From contig NC_030816.1 in assembly GCF_001704415.2 (NCBI RefSeq), positions 75,471,713-75,535,712 on the forward strand: a DNA stretch of 64,000 nt. Direction: 5' to 3'. This document shows positions 1 through 11,063 of the stretch, in pieces. The position numbers and the translations under genes are program-made. The notes under the pieces were generated by a model. The model had not been told where the DNA came from, did no database searches, and saw only the letters and a list, made by a program, of their open reading frames with translations. This DNA is from Capra hircus (Eukaryota; Chordata; Mammalia; Artiodactyla; Bovidae). Position 1 is the stretch's first letter; each line of letters begins with the position of its first letter.

Positions 1-56
1 GCGTCCCTTTCTCCGCAACACCACAGGGACTGGAGGTCCTTACCAGAGCTCAGTGA

Positions 57-281
57 CGGCTCCCCCAGTGGCTCAGTTGTAAAGAATCCACCTGCAATGC
101 CTGAGATGTGCAGGAGACATGGGTTCGATCCCTGGGTCGGGAAGATCCCCTGGAGAAGGGAATGGCAGCCCGCTCCAGTATTCTTGCCTGGTACATCTCA
201 TGGACAGAGGAGCCTGAGAGGCTACAGACCCAGAGCTTGGAAAGAGTTGGATACGACTAAGCAGCTTGATAGTAATGAAGG
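57..281 (+). mobile_element. Bov-tA SINE
   Basis: A tRNA-Glu-derived head with a B-box-like GGTTCGATCCC is followed by the Bov-A body (tggagaaggg...ttcttgcctgg...gacagaggagcctg) and the BovB-like tail ending near the degraded gagttggatacgactaa. Flanks share gctcagtga at 48-56 and 282-290, a 9-bp TSD. The body is moderately diverged from the usual Bov-tA. The SINE has no protein product; its 3' end matches the BovB LINE that is thought to mobilise it. Confidence 0.93.
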
Positions 282-539
282 GCTCAGTGAAGAGGAACCG
301 AAGGCTGTGATTAGAACTGATCAACATTTGTTCTGTTTATTTGTGATTCAGACACTAAACACACACACACATCCTTCCCATTGCTTAGTATTCAAATATT
401 CTCTTTTTTTTTCTATAAAGTCCCTAATTCTAGGCCCTTTGGTATATCTTTATATAGAAATTTCTACACTAGATTGGATGCCAATTACCAATAACCAAAA
501 TCTGTTACTTGGTGTAGGTAGAACCCAGTAAGCAGCACT
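282..539. other. Single-copy stretch with short (AC)n
   Basis: Mostly AT-rich sequence with a short AC run near 358-372. Open frames here begin inside the upstream SINE and have no recognisable domain. I see no gene. Confidence 0.5.
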
Positions 540-1130
540 CTGTTGGTAATGGTCACATAAATTAATCCAAACCTTTGTGACTTAAAGCAACAATTATGTA
601 TTATCTCTCACAGTTTCTGTGGGTCAGCCATGTGCGTCATGGAGGAATACAGACTTATCTTGCTCTGCAAGGACTAGGGCCTCAGCTGGAAGGCTTTTGG
701 ATGAAAGCTGGAGTCATCTGAGGGTTTGTTCATTCGCATATGTGATAATTAATGCTGGCTGCCAGCTGAGGGCCTGAAACTGGGGCTGTTGGTTAGAACC
801 TCCCCACGTGGTCTCTCCATGTGGACTGGACTTCCTCACAATATAGCAGCTGGGATTCAGACAAGCATCCAACAAGAAAGAAGCAAACAGAAGCTGTGTC
901 TGTGTTAGGACCTAGCCTGGAAGTCAAACAGCTTTGCTTCCCCTGTATTGACCAAGGTGGTCACAAGCTTTCAGCCAAACTCAAGAGTAAAGAACAGAAA
1001 CACACATCTCAATGGGATGGATGTCAGCCACACACTAAGAGGAGCATACAGATGAGATGCATGCTTAGGGGTGGCCATCTCTGGAAGATACAATCTGCCC
1101 ATACAGAATTCTGTTTAAAGTTAACTTCTG
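540..1130 (-). mobile_element. Probable old LTR relic (MaLR-like)
   Basis: The stretch starting near 575 (acttaaagcaacaattatg, then ctctcacagtttctgtgggtcag) and the later cacgtggtctctccatgtgg and atatagcagctgg resemble a common old mammalian LTR-type repeat read backwards. Divergence is high and the right edge is unclear. The 821-1153 open frame lies inside it and looks accidental. Family assignment is tentative. Confidence 0.4.
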
Positions 1131-1306
1131 TAGGACAGTACTCTATAGTATAAGCATGTGATTTCATGAACGAGAGTCTTAGGTGGGTTCTAACAGATAA
1201 CTGGGGAATACTTGGTGTTTGGTGACATAGTGGGTGATAGGATTAGAAAGGTATGTTAGGGTCAAATTTCAGAAAGTCCTAAATGACATATTAAAAGTGT
1301 GGTCTT

Positions 1307-1796
1307 GGGACTTCCCTGGTTGTCCAGGGATTGAGAATCTACCTTCTAATGCTGGGGCCATGGGTTCAATCTCTGGTCAGGGAACTAAGATCGCACATGC
1401 CTCAGTACACCTAAGCCCCCACCACAACTGGAAAGCCTGGGCCTCGCAACTAGAGAGAAGCCCCAGGCCACAGTGAAGAGCCTGAGCATCACAGAGAAGG
1501 ATCTATGTGCTGTAACGGAGACCCGGGGCCTGCTGCTCAGGCACAAGCCATGTCCAGCTCTCTGCAACCCCTGGCAGGACTGTAGCCTGCCATGCTCCTC
1601 TGTCCATGGGGAGTCTCCAGGTGAGAATACTGAAGCGGGTTGCCATGCCCTTCTCCAGGGGATCTTCCCAACCCAGGGATCAATCCCATGTCTCTCACAC
1701 TGGCAGGTAGATTCTTTACCACTGAGTCACCAGGGAAGCCAAACTGAGACCCAACATACCCAAAAATAATAAATATTTTAAAAATAAATGAATAAA
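1307..1796 (+). mobile_element. CHR-type tRNA-Glu SINE, split by Bov-tA
   Basis: Begins with the hallmark gggacttccctggt and a degraded promoter box (gggttcaatctctggtcag), continues through the CHR body to 1524, and resumes at 1742 with an A-rich tail. Near-identical flanks, attaaaagtgtggtctt (from 1290) and attaaagcgtggtctt (1797-1812), are the TSD. The inner insertion at 1525-1741 is annotated separately. Confidence 0.88.
1525..1741 (-). mobile_element. Bov-tA SINE nested in CHR SINE
   Basis: A reverse-strand Bov-tA runs from a degraded tail (tgtccagctctctgcaaccc) to its tRNA-like head (caccagggaagcc at 1729-1741). The flanks aacggagaccc (1514-1524) and aactgagaccc (1742-1752) form a TSD with one mismatch, so it inserted into an existing CHR SINE. 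Confidence 0.92.
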
Positions 1797-1812
1797 ATTA
1801 AAGCGTGGTCTT

Positions 1813-2363
1813 TATTGTAGGGTCTCCACGGAGGCACAGAAGTATTCTCAGCAAAGATTTCCCTTAAGGGCCCTGGAGAGAATGGATTAGAGAACAGGAA
1901 AGGCAAGACCAATTGGGAGCTAATTAAAGCGGTCCAAGTGAGGTATGTCAGAAGGCTGGACAATGACATTTACTTGCAAATTTGAGCCACCAGCCTGTAC
2001 CATCTGTCCATTTCACTCCTCTTCAATTACACATTCAGGGAGGACCTCAAATAGTTTCAGCATCTATAAGAATTTTAATAGATTATAGGTCTTAAAGACA
2101 TACATTTGATATATTTGTAAACATTCACATACAGCACAAAGCAGGTTGCCTTAAAATTACATTTCACTTCTTACATGGCTGTGAAGTAGTATAAAGCATT
2201 GATTTTGCTAATAAACCCCCACAAACTTCCTCCTACACTTTCTTCCTGGACTTATTTTTACTGTCTTGCTTAAATATATTACTCTGGTCCCTCTGTCCTC
2301 CTTTCCTGGCTTTGCTTAACCCTTAGCACAAATCAAAATTACTGAGCAAACCATGGTTCTCTT
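1813..2363. other. Single-copy stretch, no gene seen
   Basis: AT-rich DNA without a recognisable repeat, conserved open frame or RNA gene. Only short, domain-free open frames occur on either strand. Confidence 0.45.
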
Positions 2364-2659
2364 TGTTGTTGTTCAGTCACTTAGTCAAGTCTGACTCTTT
2401 GTGACCCTGTGGACTGCAGCATGCCAGGCTTCCCGGTCCTTCACCATCTCCCGGAGCTTGCGAAAACTCATATCCATTGAGTCAATGATGCCATCCAACC
2501 ATCTCATCCTCTGTCACCCCGTTCTCCTTCTGCCCTCAATCTTTCCCAGCATCAGGGTCTTTTCCAAAGAGTTGGCTCTTTGAATCAGGTGGCTTAAGGA
2601 ATTGAAGCTTCAGCCTAAGCATCAGTCCCTCCAGTGAATATTTAGGATTGACTGGTTTG
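2364..2659 (-). mobile_element. BovB LINE 3' end
   Basis: Reverse-strand BovB 3' terminus: tgttgttgttcagtcac at the left is the complement of the element's tail, followed by ttcaccatctcccggagctt and the cagcatcagggtctttt block. It is cut off near 2659 within the C-terminal coding region. Divergence is higher than in the next copy, suggesting an older insertion. Confidence 0.92.
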
Positions 2660-3028
2660 ATTGAAACCCTCAGTTCAGTTCAGTTCAATCGTTCAGTTGT
2701 GTCCAACTCTTTGCAACCCCATGAACTGCAGCACACCAGGCCTCCCTGTCCATCACCATCTCCCAGAGTTCACCCAAACTCATGTCATTGAGTCAGTGAT
2801 GCCATCCAACCATCTCATTCTCTATCATCCCCTTATCCTCCTGCCTTCAATCTTTCCCAGCATCAGGGTCTTTTCAAATGAGTCAGCTCTTCACATCAGG
2901 TGGCCAAAGTATTAGAGTTTCAGCTTCAACATCAGTTCTTCCAATGAATATTCAGGACTGATCTCCTTTAGAATGGACTGGTTGGATCTCCTTGCAGTCC
3001 AAGGGACTCTCAAGCTTCTTCTCCAACA

Positions 3029-3562
3029 TCACAGTTCAAAAGTATCAATTCTTCTGTGCTCAGCTTTCTTTACAGTCCAACTCTCACAGCCATACATGAC
3101 TATTGGAAAAACCGTAGCCTTGACTAGATGGACCTTTATTGACAAAGTAATATCTCTGCTTTTTAATATGCTGTCTAGGTTAGTCAGAGCTTTCCTTCCA
3201 AGGAGTAAACATCTTTTAATTTCATGGCTGCAGTCACCATCTGCAGTGATTTTGGAGTCCATAAAAATAAAGCCCACCACTTCTTCCACGGTTTCCCCAT
3301 CTATTTGCCATGAAGTGATGGGACCAGATGCCATGATCTTCGTTTTCTGAATGTTGAGCTTTAAGCCAACTTTTTCACTCTCCTCTTTCACTTTCACCAA
3401 GAGGCTCCTTAGTTCTTCACTTTCTGGCATAAGGGTGGTGTCATCTGCATATCTGAGGTGATTGATATTTCTCCTGGCAATCTTGATTCCAGCTTGTGCT
3501 TCTTCAAGCCCAGTGTTTCTCATGATATATTCTGCATATAAGTTAAATAAACAGGGTGACAA
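3029..3562 (-). pseudogene. BovB RT fragment with YADD motif
   Basis: An open stretch of 177 codons on the minus strand covers RT motif C and the region after it. The catalytic YADD is at residues 38-41 of this stretch and is intact; the downstream NIQKTKIMASGP block of BovB follows. In the intact family this polymerase copies the element's RNA at a nicked chromosomal site. Here the frame is lost on both sides (upstream RT sequence is in other frames), so it is a dead piece of the 2671-4833 copy. Confidence 0.85.
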
Positions 3563-3657
3563 TATACAGCCTTGATGTACTCCTTTTCCTATTTGGAACT
3601 AGTCTGTTGTTCCATGTCCACTTCTAACTGTTGCTTCCTGACCTGCATACAGGTTTC

Positions 3658-3975
3658 TCAAGAGGCAGTCAGGTGGTCTGGTATTCCCATCTCTTTCAGA
3701 ATTTTCCACAGTTTATTGTGATCCACATAGTCAAAGGCTTTGGCATAGTCAATAAAGCAGAAATCGATGTTTTTCTGGAACTGTGTTGCTTTTTTGATGA
3801 CCCAGTGGATGTTGGCAATTTGATTTCTAGTTCCTCTGCCTTTTCTAAAACCAGCTTGAACATCTGGAAGTTCACAGTTCACATATTGCTGAAGCCTGGC
3901 TTGGAGAATTTTGAGCATTACTTTACTAGTGTGAGATGGGTGCAGTTGTGTGGTAGTGTGAACATTCTTTGGCAT
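3658..3975 (-). pseudogene. BovB RT fragment with motif A
   Basis: A 105-codon minus-strand open stretch holds the fingers and palm of the BovB RT, including QAGFRKGRGTR and motif A (DYAKAFD) with its catalytic aspartate present. It is separated by a stop and frameshift from the YADD-bearing stretch at 3029-3562. It cannot make a working enzyme alone. Confidence 0.82.
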
Positions 3976-4243
3976 TGCCTTTCTTTGGGATTGGAATGAA
4001 AACTGACCTTTTCCAGTCCTGTGGCCACTGCTGAGTTTTCCAAATTTGCTGGCATATTGAGTGCAGCACTTTCACAGCATCATCTTTCAGCTCAACTGGA
4101 ATTCCATCACCTCCACTAGCTTTGTTCATAGTGATGCTTCCTAAGGCCCGCTTGACTTCACATTCCAGGATGTCTGGCTCTAGATTAGTGATTACACCAT
4201 CGTGGTTATCTGGGTCATGAAGATCTTTTTTGTACAGTTCTTC

Positions 4244-4833
4244 TTAGTATTCTTGCCACCTCTTCTTAATATCTTCTGCTTCTGTTAGGTCCATACCATT
4301 TCTGTCCTTTATAGAGCTCATCTTCGCATGAAATATTCCCTTGGTATCTCTAATTTTCTTGAAGTGATGTCTAGTCTTTCCCATTCTATTGTTTTCTTCT
4401 ATTTCTTTGCATTGATTGCTGAGGAAGGCTTTCTTATCTCTCCTTGCTATTCTTTGGGTCTCTGCATTCAAATGGGTATACCTTTCCTTTTCTCCTTTGC
4501 TTTTCACTTCTCTTCTTTTCACAGCTATTTGTAATGCCTCCTAGACAGCCATTTTGCTTTTTTTCATTTCTTTTCCATGGAGATGGTCTTGATCCCTGTC
4601 TCCTGTACAATGTCACGAACCTCCGTCCATAGCTCTTCAGGCACTCTGTCTATCAGATCTAGTCCTTTAAATCTATTTCTCACTTCCATTGTATAATCAT
4701 AAGGGATTTCATTTAGGTCATACCTGAATGGTTTAGTGGTTTTCTCCACTTTCTTCAACTTAATTCTGAATTTGGCAATAAGGAGTTTACAATATGAGCC
4801 ACAGTCCATTCCTGGTCTTGTTTTAGCTGACTG
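4244..4833 (-). pseudogene. BovB endonuclease-RT linker remnants
   Basis: Several short minus-strand open stretches encode the lysine-rich linker between endonuclease and RT (RFKGLDLIDRVP, GEKERYTHLNAE). The end of the endonuclease, normally GSDHELL in this family, reads GSYCKLL here, so the Asp-His pair of the catalytic SDH motif is lost. Frame changes occur near 4520 and 4570. Confidence 0.78.
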
Positions 4834-5787
4834 TTTTAATAATGGCTGAACTATGATCAGGACTTCTAGGTAATCTGTCGGATATGGGAGGGACAGGAGC
4901 ATCCCACAGCCATCTCTAGAAATTTGATGAAAATTCACAGGGAGTAGGGGCATCCCCAAGTGAACTTGTCAACGTGAAGTAGCTTTAGCGAACTGATCTG
5001 AATCAACAGGCGCCTGTGAATCAGCTGGCAGTCACCACGTGGATGAGGTCAGAGTGCTCATGGGAACTCTGGCCCCTGAAATGAGGGCTCTGTCTGACTT
5101 AAGACTGTTCCTCATCTCTTTGAACTTTTGTGTCTCCAGATGAAAATGGTAATGAAGACACCCCCTGGAAGCAGTGTCCTGACATGCTGACCATCTGCTT
5201 GGAAATCTGTGTTCACTTATGAGCACCATCAGGGCAAATATAACCTGTCCCCTCAGCCAGCTCTGCCAAGGTTGCTTGTACAATGATGACTGGTAGTTTG
5301 GTTTACTGTTCGATTGCTTTATTTAAACTTGAATCTAGTTATATAAACACACCTCAGCACAATTTATAGGCTGGCGATTCTTCCTAGCATAGCTGGCTTG
5401 TTTTTCTTCTTGAAACAAACTCTTGAGTCTAGACTTTGTCAGGTTGATCCATGAGTGTGGGGACTGTTTATACCAAAACTGTATACACATTCCAGACACG
5501 TGCCTTGTTCCTGATCTGACATAAAGATGATGAGCCTTTGACTTGTATAGAGACACTCAAGATATCGTTTGAAGTGCAAACTCTTATCTGTTACTAAAGA
5601 GAGACATAAAGGGTTCCTCAAAACTTGCTTTGCTGCATTAGAAGAGGCAGGCATTAGGGAGACAGCAACCTCAGATCAACATGGGAGATGACTTTCTCAT
5701 GATACAGACTCTTCCGCAATAAGAGGGGCAGAGAATCTCTAAGAAGAGACTTTCTTTATAGGGAAAATGCTTAAACACAACTGATCG
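4834..5787. other. Single-copy stretch, no gene seen
   Basis: About 950 bases between BovB and a CHR SINE with no repeat I recognise. Open frames are at most about 80 codons, lie on both strands and show no domain. Confidence 0.5.
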
Positions 5788-6092
5788 GGACTTCCCTGGT
5801 GGTCCAGTGGTTAGGAATCCACCTGCCAGTGCAGAGGGCACGAGTCCATCCCTGATCAAGGAACTAAGATCCCACATGTCACAGGGCAATTAAGCCTGTG
5901 CATCAAAGTACTGAGCCCAACTATGAGCTGCAACTACAGAAGCCCACACACCCTAGAGCCTTTGCTCACCTGAAAAGAACCCACTACAGCTAGAGAGTAG
6001 GCCCCACTCGCTGCAACCAGAGAAAGTTCACACACAGCAACAAAGACCCTCTGCACTGCATCAAAGACCCAGCACAGACAAAAATAAATAAA
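5788..6092 (+). mobile_element. CHR-type SINE, long form
   Basis: Begins gggacttccctggtggtcc, then the promoter box region gagtccatccctgatcaagg, the CHR body (ctagagagtaggccccact, gcaacaaagaccc) and an aaataaataaata tail. It is nearly full length and diverged; TSD not resolved. Confidence 0.9.
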
Positions 6093-6106
6093 TAACTCAT
6101 TGACTT

Positions 6107-6167
6107 ACTGCAGTCCATGGGGTCGCAGAGTTGGACATGACTGAGCAGCTGAACTGAACTGAATTGA
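6107..6167 (+). mobile_element. BovB/Bov-A 3' tail fragment
   Basis: Just downstream of the CHR tail, ctgcagtccatggggtcgc, a degraded ttggacatgactgagcagc and repeated ctgaa units match the extreme 3' end of BovB or Bov-A. Only about 60 bases remain. Confidence 0.75.
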
Positions 6168-6416
6168 CCATCTTCAAGAAATGATAGGAAAGGGTTCAAT
6201 CAACTAGATGGATTTGAAGGTGTCTTTCCATTCAAATATCCAATTTAAGATTTCTCCATAAGCCTAAAAGGATGAGGAGAGGATTGTGCTAATGACTCAG
6301 TCCTACAAACAGATCTTTGCAGATAGTGCATATGGAGATCTTGCTGTGGGCAACATGTTGGGGTGAGGATATATGTGCAAGTGTGCAGTGCAATGCTGGG
6401 TGTTTTAGGCCAAGGC

Positions 6417-6874
6417 TAGTGAAGGCTATGGTTTTTCCAGTGGTCATGTATGGATGTGAGAGTTGGACTGTGAAGAAAGCTGAGAGCCGAAGAATTGATG
6501 CTTTTGAACTGTGGTATTGGAGAAGACTCTTGAGAGTCCCTTGGACTGCAAGGAGATCCACCCAGTCCATTCTGAAGGAGATCAGCCTTGGGATTTCTTT
6601 GGAAGGAATGATGCTAAAGCTGAAACTCCAGTACTTTGGCCACCTCACTGGAAGAGTTGACTCATTGGAAAAGACTCTGATGCTGGGAGGGGTTAGGGGC
6701 AGGAGGAGAAGGGGACGACAGAGGATGAGATGTCTGGATAGCATCACTGACTCGATGGACATGAGTCTGAGTGAACTCCGGGAGTTGGTGATGGACAGGG
6801 AGGCCTGGCGTGCTGCGATTCATGGGTCACGAAGAGTCAGACACAACTGAGCGACTGAACTGAACTGAACTGAT
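6417..6874 (+). mobile_element. BovB LINE 3' end
   Basis: Sense-strand BovB from ggctatggtttttccagtgg to the tail gcgactgaactgaactgaac. The BovB C-terminal reading frame is open through most of the fragment (to 6850) with an upstream extension into unrelated sequence. The antisense frame (6289-6762) is open too. Flanks ggccaaggct and gcccaaagct hint at a degraded TSD. Confidence 0.94.
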
Positions 6875-7300
6875 AGCCCAAAGCTCACATTTCTAAGCTT
6901 TCAAAATACAGATAAGTAGTGCTCAGTAAGTCAGTGTCTGATAGCTTCTCCTTTCTAGGGCTGAAAAAACAAACCTAGAAATAGCAGTTTACTTTGCCAG
7001 CCTGTCAGAGACATCAGATTGTAGGGAGGACAATTCCAGTGAAGGCCAGACCTCATACAGTGAGGTGGAGAAGAAAGGTCTTGGTCCTTTAGAAGTGAAG
7101 ACCTTCACTGTGTGCTGACTGTCTGACTAGCGCTAAGGTGCATGAGATGGAAGTCAGTCCCTGAAGCTCAATGGTGATGGTACAGATTTATGACAGATAA
7201 GCCTGAAGGTCATTAGTTGGTCTCCTTAGAACCTCCTGTGGATCAGCACGTGAAGACTGATAAAGTTCAGAATCTGTGTCTTCTCATATAAAGGGCAACA
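6875..7300. other. Single-copy stretch, no gene seen
   Basis: No recognised repeat and no open frame of note between the BovB tail and the TATG-rich simple repeat. Confidence 0.45.
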
Positions 7301-7442
7301 CATACATATATGTGTATATATATGAATATGTATATATAAATGTATGTGCCTGCATATATGAGTGAGTATAAATGTACATATGTGAATGTGTACATGTATA
7401 TGAATAGGTATCATATAATGTATATATATATATATATACATT
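7301..7442. repeat. Imperfect (TATG/TA)n low-complexity repeat
   Basis: Alternating tatatg, tgtata and a final (TA)n run near 7420-7439. Minus-strand frames over it read as Tyr/Ile/His-rich repeats and are artefacts of the simple sequence. Confidence 0.88.
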
Positions 7443-7956
7443 AAAATTAACTTCTCCTTGCACTGCCAGAGAGTAAAAGCACAAAGATGGAATTATGTTC
7501 TCATTACTTCCTTCTATTTATTGTCAACTCACCTCCTAGTACATGGTGGACAGATTTTGCTTTTGCCTGCCCAGTACCCAATCCCCTATTTCTAGAAACA
7601 ATACCTTCTTTTCCTTTAAGAAACCATTTATCTCTACTCTTGGTTAATTCTGGAGGGACAAACCCCATCTGTAGGTCCAAGTATGAGCTAGTAACCCAAG
7701 TCTGCTAGTCACTAGGATTGGATATGTGACCTAAATTAGGCTTTTGATGGCCAATTCTAAGACTTTGGAAAGTGGGGTCTCTGAAGGAAAAAATTAAAGT
7801 ATTAGTTTTTCCACTGAGCTTACCGGGTTGGTAGGAAGTAAGCCTGGAGCTGCCAGGGTACCACCTAGAGACTGACATTTTGAGAATGAAGCCAACAAAA
7901 AAGAAAGGAGAGTGAAAGAGACCGAAAGCATTTCTTGGTGGCATCCTGGATTCAAG
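7443..7956. other. Single-copy stretch, no gene seen
   Basis: No repeat recognised. Short open frames on both strands lack domains. Confidence 0.42.
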
Positions 7957-7966
7957 CATGACTAAA

Positions 7967-8183
7967 AGAAAGTGAAAGTGAAGTTGCTCAGTCGTATCTG
8001 ACTCTTTGCAAACCCATGGACTGTAGTCCACAAGGCTCCTCCATCCATGGGATTCTCCAGGCAACAGTACTTGATTGGGCTGCCATTTCCTTTTCCAGGG
8101 GATCTTCCCAACCCAGGGATCGAAGCCAGGTTTCCTACATTGTAGGCAGACGTTTTACCCTCTGAGCCACCAGGGAAGTCCAT
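7967..8183 (-). mobile_element. Bov-tA SINE
   Basis: Reverse-strand Bov-tA from ttgctcagtcgtatctgact to the head ccaccagggaagtcc. A perfect TSD catgactaaa flanks it (7957-7966 and 8184-8193). Confidence 0.95.
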
Positions 8184-8193
8184 CATGACTAAA

Positions 8194-9184
8194 GCTGTTC
8201 AGTTACTGAGCCAATAAAAACACTCTTCACATCACACCAATGTGAGTTAAATTTCTATCACTTGCCATCTCAAGAAACTTAATAAATCAGAGTGAAAGTC
8301 AAGCTGCAATGGTACCCTATGAGGAGTTCAACTCTACCCCATACACACCCCACCCTTAGTGGTATGTGCTGTGGTGTCTGGTTGGGCTGCCTTGAACAGG
8401 CCTAATGAGAAATGTTCAACCTGGTGATAACGTTGAAACTTTTCGATTCACGTCTTAAACCTTTATTGTCTGAGCTTCAGAAATAATATTGCATTTTTTA
8501 AAAGTATTATTTGCTTTCCCGTAAGGAAAGCTCATGAATCACTGGGACTTGGGTCTGTGTGATGACTATGGAAACATAAGTGGTTCAGCAAGTGACTCCC
8601 AGTGCATCTTTGAGGATTAACATTTTATAAGGAGCATTGAGATATAGTAATCTTTAAAAATACGCTCCTTTTAACTTGAGTTTTTGCATTTGCTAAAGCA
8701 AAGCAGGTTTGTGTGATTTCACATGAATGGTTTGGGGGCCTGGGCTATCCATTTCTTTATCCTGTGCTAGCTCATGTTCTTTGTTCTCAATTTACGAATA
8801 AGTGTGGAAAACAAGAAAATCATCTCATGCTAAGGTCTAAGGGAAGCAATTGGCTATACTGAACACTTTGAAGTCGGTTTCCTCTGAGTAATTGTGGAGT
8901 TTCCAAGTTCACTTTACTAAATATAACTATTTAATTTGCATCCAATTAGAGGAAAGAGCTGGGTAGAACCTGGAGCTTGGGATATTATTTCATTAATGCA
9001 GAGATCTGAGTGGGAGGTTATGCACAGCCATCACCCAGATGAATGCATTTAAACTGCTTTAATCTGCAAATTGGAGCCAGTGCTCTGTAGTTTGCTCTGA
9101 AAGTTTGCAAATGTTTCCTTTACAACATGTTTCCTGCAACACTCAGGATGACAGGCTAATGCAGTTCCATTTTGTAGAAGCATG
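8194..9184. other. Repeat-poor ~1 kb stretch with octamer-like site
   Basis: No transposon recognised over about 990 bases, unusual in this window. It contains ATTTGCAT at 8934-8941 next to an ATTAG core, in an AT-rich context typical of homeodomain/POU sites. No open frame of note. A distal regulatory element is possible but unproven. Confidence 0.4.
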
Positions 9185-9303
9185 CTTTTTTTTTTTCTTT
9201 TGCCACATCACGCAGCTTGTGGGATCTTAGTTTCCTGACCAGGGATTGAACCCTTGGCAGTGAGAGCGCAGTCTTATCCACTGGTCCACCAAGCAGTTCC
9301 CTA
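9185..9303 (-). mobile_element. CHR-type SINE fragment
   Basis: Begins with a T-run (complement of the A tail), then gtgggatcttagtttcctga, ccagggattgaaccc and a degraded head (ggtccaccaagcagttccc). Confidence 0.88.
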
Positions 9304-9496
9304 GACATATTCTTTTTAAGCAGGTATTCTTTTTAAGTGATATGATTGGTTTTCTGTTTCTGAAAGATTGCTTTGATGCTGCTCAGAGGATGAGCTAGAG
9401 GAGAGCAGCTGGGGGAAGAAGGGCAGTTTTAGGACAGCACAGTCAGAACAAGACAGCCAGGTGGCCCAGGAGAGTTGGAAACTTCACTTAGTAGGG

Positions 9497-9635
9497 TGCT
9501 GTTAGGGGTTTGAATAGCACCCCTCCTCCCCAAAAGATATATGTCTACCTAGACCTGTGAATGTGACCTTATTCTGAGAAAGGGTCTTTACAGATGGATT
9601 AAGGATCTCAAATGACATCTGGATTAGCCAATTGT
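9497..9635 (+). mobile_element. MLT1-like MaLR LTR fragment
   Basis: The string ttaggggtttgaatagcacc, then gaatgtgaccttattctgag and gggtctttacagatg, matches the 5' part of an MLT1-type ERVL-MaLR LTR. The rest is missing or too diverged. Confidence 0.7.
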
Positions 9636-9984
9636 ATCTGTCTATTTGGCATCTATTCATCACAAGGCAAATGACATTAACTATATTTTCTTATTTTCTG
9701 CTTTGTTGATGGTCTGGTATTTGGAGGCCTCTGGGAGAGACTGCCCTCCCTCGTAGACAAAGCTAGTTTCTAAGGACGATGATTACCTGCTCAGGACAGA
9801 CCTTTCACAGGCAAACCAACCAATCCTGGTCTATAGCCCCAACCACCTCCTTATTTGACTTTCTCACACCAACCCATATTTCCACTGCCCTGCATCTTCC
9901 CAGTGCCAGGTACCAGGCAACTGGAGACCATCTCTATAGCCCAAAGCCTATAGGAATTCTTCAAACTAGACCATCTTTTTACTG

Positions 9985-10166
9985 TTTATTTATTTACCTG
10001 CATGTGGGACCTTCTATCTTCACTGTGGCATGTGGAATCTTTTGTTGCGGCATGCAAACTCTTAGATGTGGCATGAGGGATCTAGTTTCCTGACCAGGGA
10101 TCGAACCCAGGCCCCCTGAGTTGAGAGCATGGGGTTTAGCCACTGGACCACCAAGGAAGCCCCTAA
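9985..10166 (-). mobile_element. CHR-type SINE
   Basis: tttatttatttacctgcatg, three degraded copies of the body unit (gtggcatgtggaatctt and similar), then ctgaccagggatcgaaccc and the head ccaccaaggaagcccc. Nearly complete reverse copy. Confidence 0.9.
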
Positions 10167-10349
10167 ACTAGCTAGTCATAACATTCACCCTGCCTTGCTT
10201 GGCCTTTGCCACAGAAACTGGGACCTCACTGATGATCATATTTGCAGGGCAGCAAAGGAGATGCAGACATAAAGGATAAACTTTTGGACACAGTTAGGGA
10301 AGGAGAAGGATGGGGTGATTTGAGAGAGCAGCACTGAAACATATACATT

Positions 10350-11049
10350 CAGTTCAGTTCAGTTGCTCAGTCGTGTCCGACTCTTTGCGACCCCATGAAC
10401 CACAGCACACCAGGCCTCCCTGTCCATCACCAACTGCCGGAGTCTACCCAAACCCATGTCCATTAAGTTGGTGATGCCATCCCCTTCTCCTCCTGCCTTC
10501 AATCTTTCCCAGCATCAGGGTCTTTTCAAATGAGTCAGCTGTTCGCATCAGGTGGCCAAAGGATTGGAGTTTCAGCTTCAACATCAGTCCCTCCAATGAA
10601 TATTCAGGACTGATCTCCTTTAGGATGGACTGGTTGGATCTCCTTGCAGTCCAAGGGACTCTCAAGAGTCTTCTCCAACACCACAGTTCAAAAGCATCAA
10701 TTCTTCTGTACTCAGCTTTCTCTATAGTCCAACTCTCGCATCCATACATGACTACTGGAAAAAACGTAGCCTTGACTAGACAGACCTTTGTTGACAAAGT
10801 AATGTCTCTGCTTTTTAATATGCTGTCTATGTTGGTCATAACTTTCCTTCCAAGGAGTAAGTGTGTTTTAATTTCATGGCTGCAGTCACCATCTGCAGTG
10901 ATTTTGGAGCCCCAAAAACTAAAGTCAGCCACTGTTTCCATTGTTTCCCCATCTATTTGCCATAAAGTGATGGGACCAGATGCCATGATCTTAGTTTTCT
11001 GAATGTTGAGCTTTAAGCCAACTTTTTCACCCTCCTCTTTCACTTTCAT
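10350..11049 (-). mobile_element. BovB LINE 3' portion
   Basis: Complement of the BovB tail (cagttcagttcagttgctca) through the C-terminal domain to just downstream of the RT YADD region, where it stops at 11049. It directly abuts the 3' end of the next BovB at 11051, so the two form a same-strand tandem. Confidence 0.94.
10444..11049 (-). pseudogene. BovB RT C-terminal fragment
   Basis: A 201-codon minus-strand open stretch covers the post-RT region with NIQKTKIMASGP, ITADGDCSHEIK and the WTARRSNQSILKEI block of BovB. The YADD motif is absent because the copy is truncated just upstream. It retains no catalytic site; function of this C-terminal region in RTE elements is not well defined. Confidence 0.85.
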
Positions 11050-11063
11050 TTAGTTCAATTCAG

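Larger units (their letters stand above)
2671..4833 (-). mobile_element. BovB LINE, 5'-truncated, 2.2 kb
   Basis: Starts with the complement of the BovB tail (cagttcagttcagttcaatc) and runs through the C-terminal domain, RT and the linker back into the last part of the endonuclease, ending near 4833. Several stops and frameshifts break the frame. It abuts another BovB 3' end in the same orientation (2364-2659), so two insertions landed side by side or one targeted the other's tail. Confidence 0.95.

Noticed and set aside
7226..7484. Tyr/Ile/His-rich small proteins
   Set aside because: Translation of a TATG-type simple repeat in several phases.
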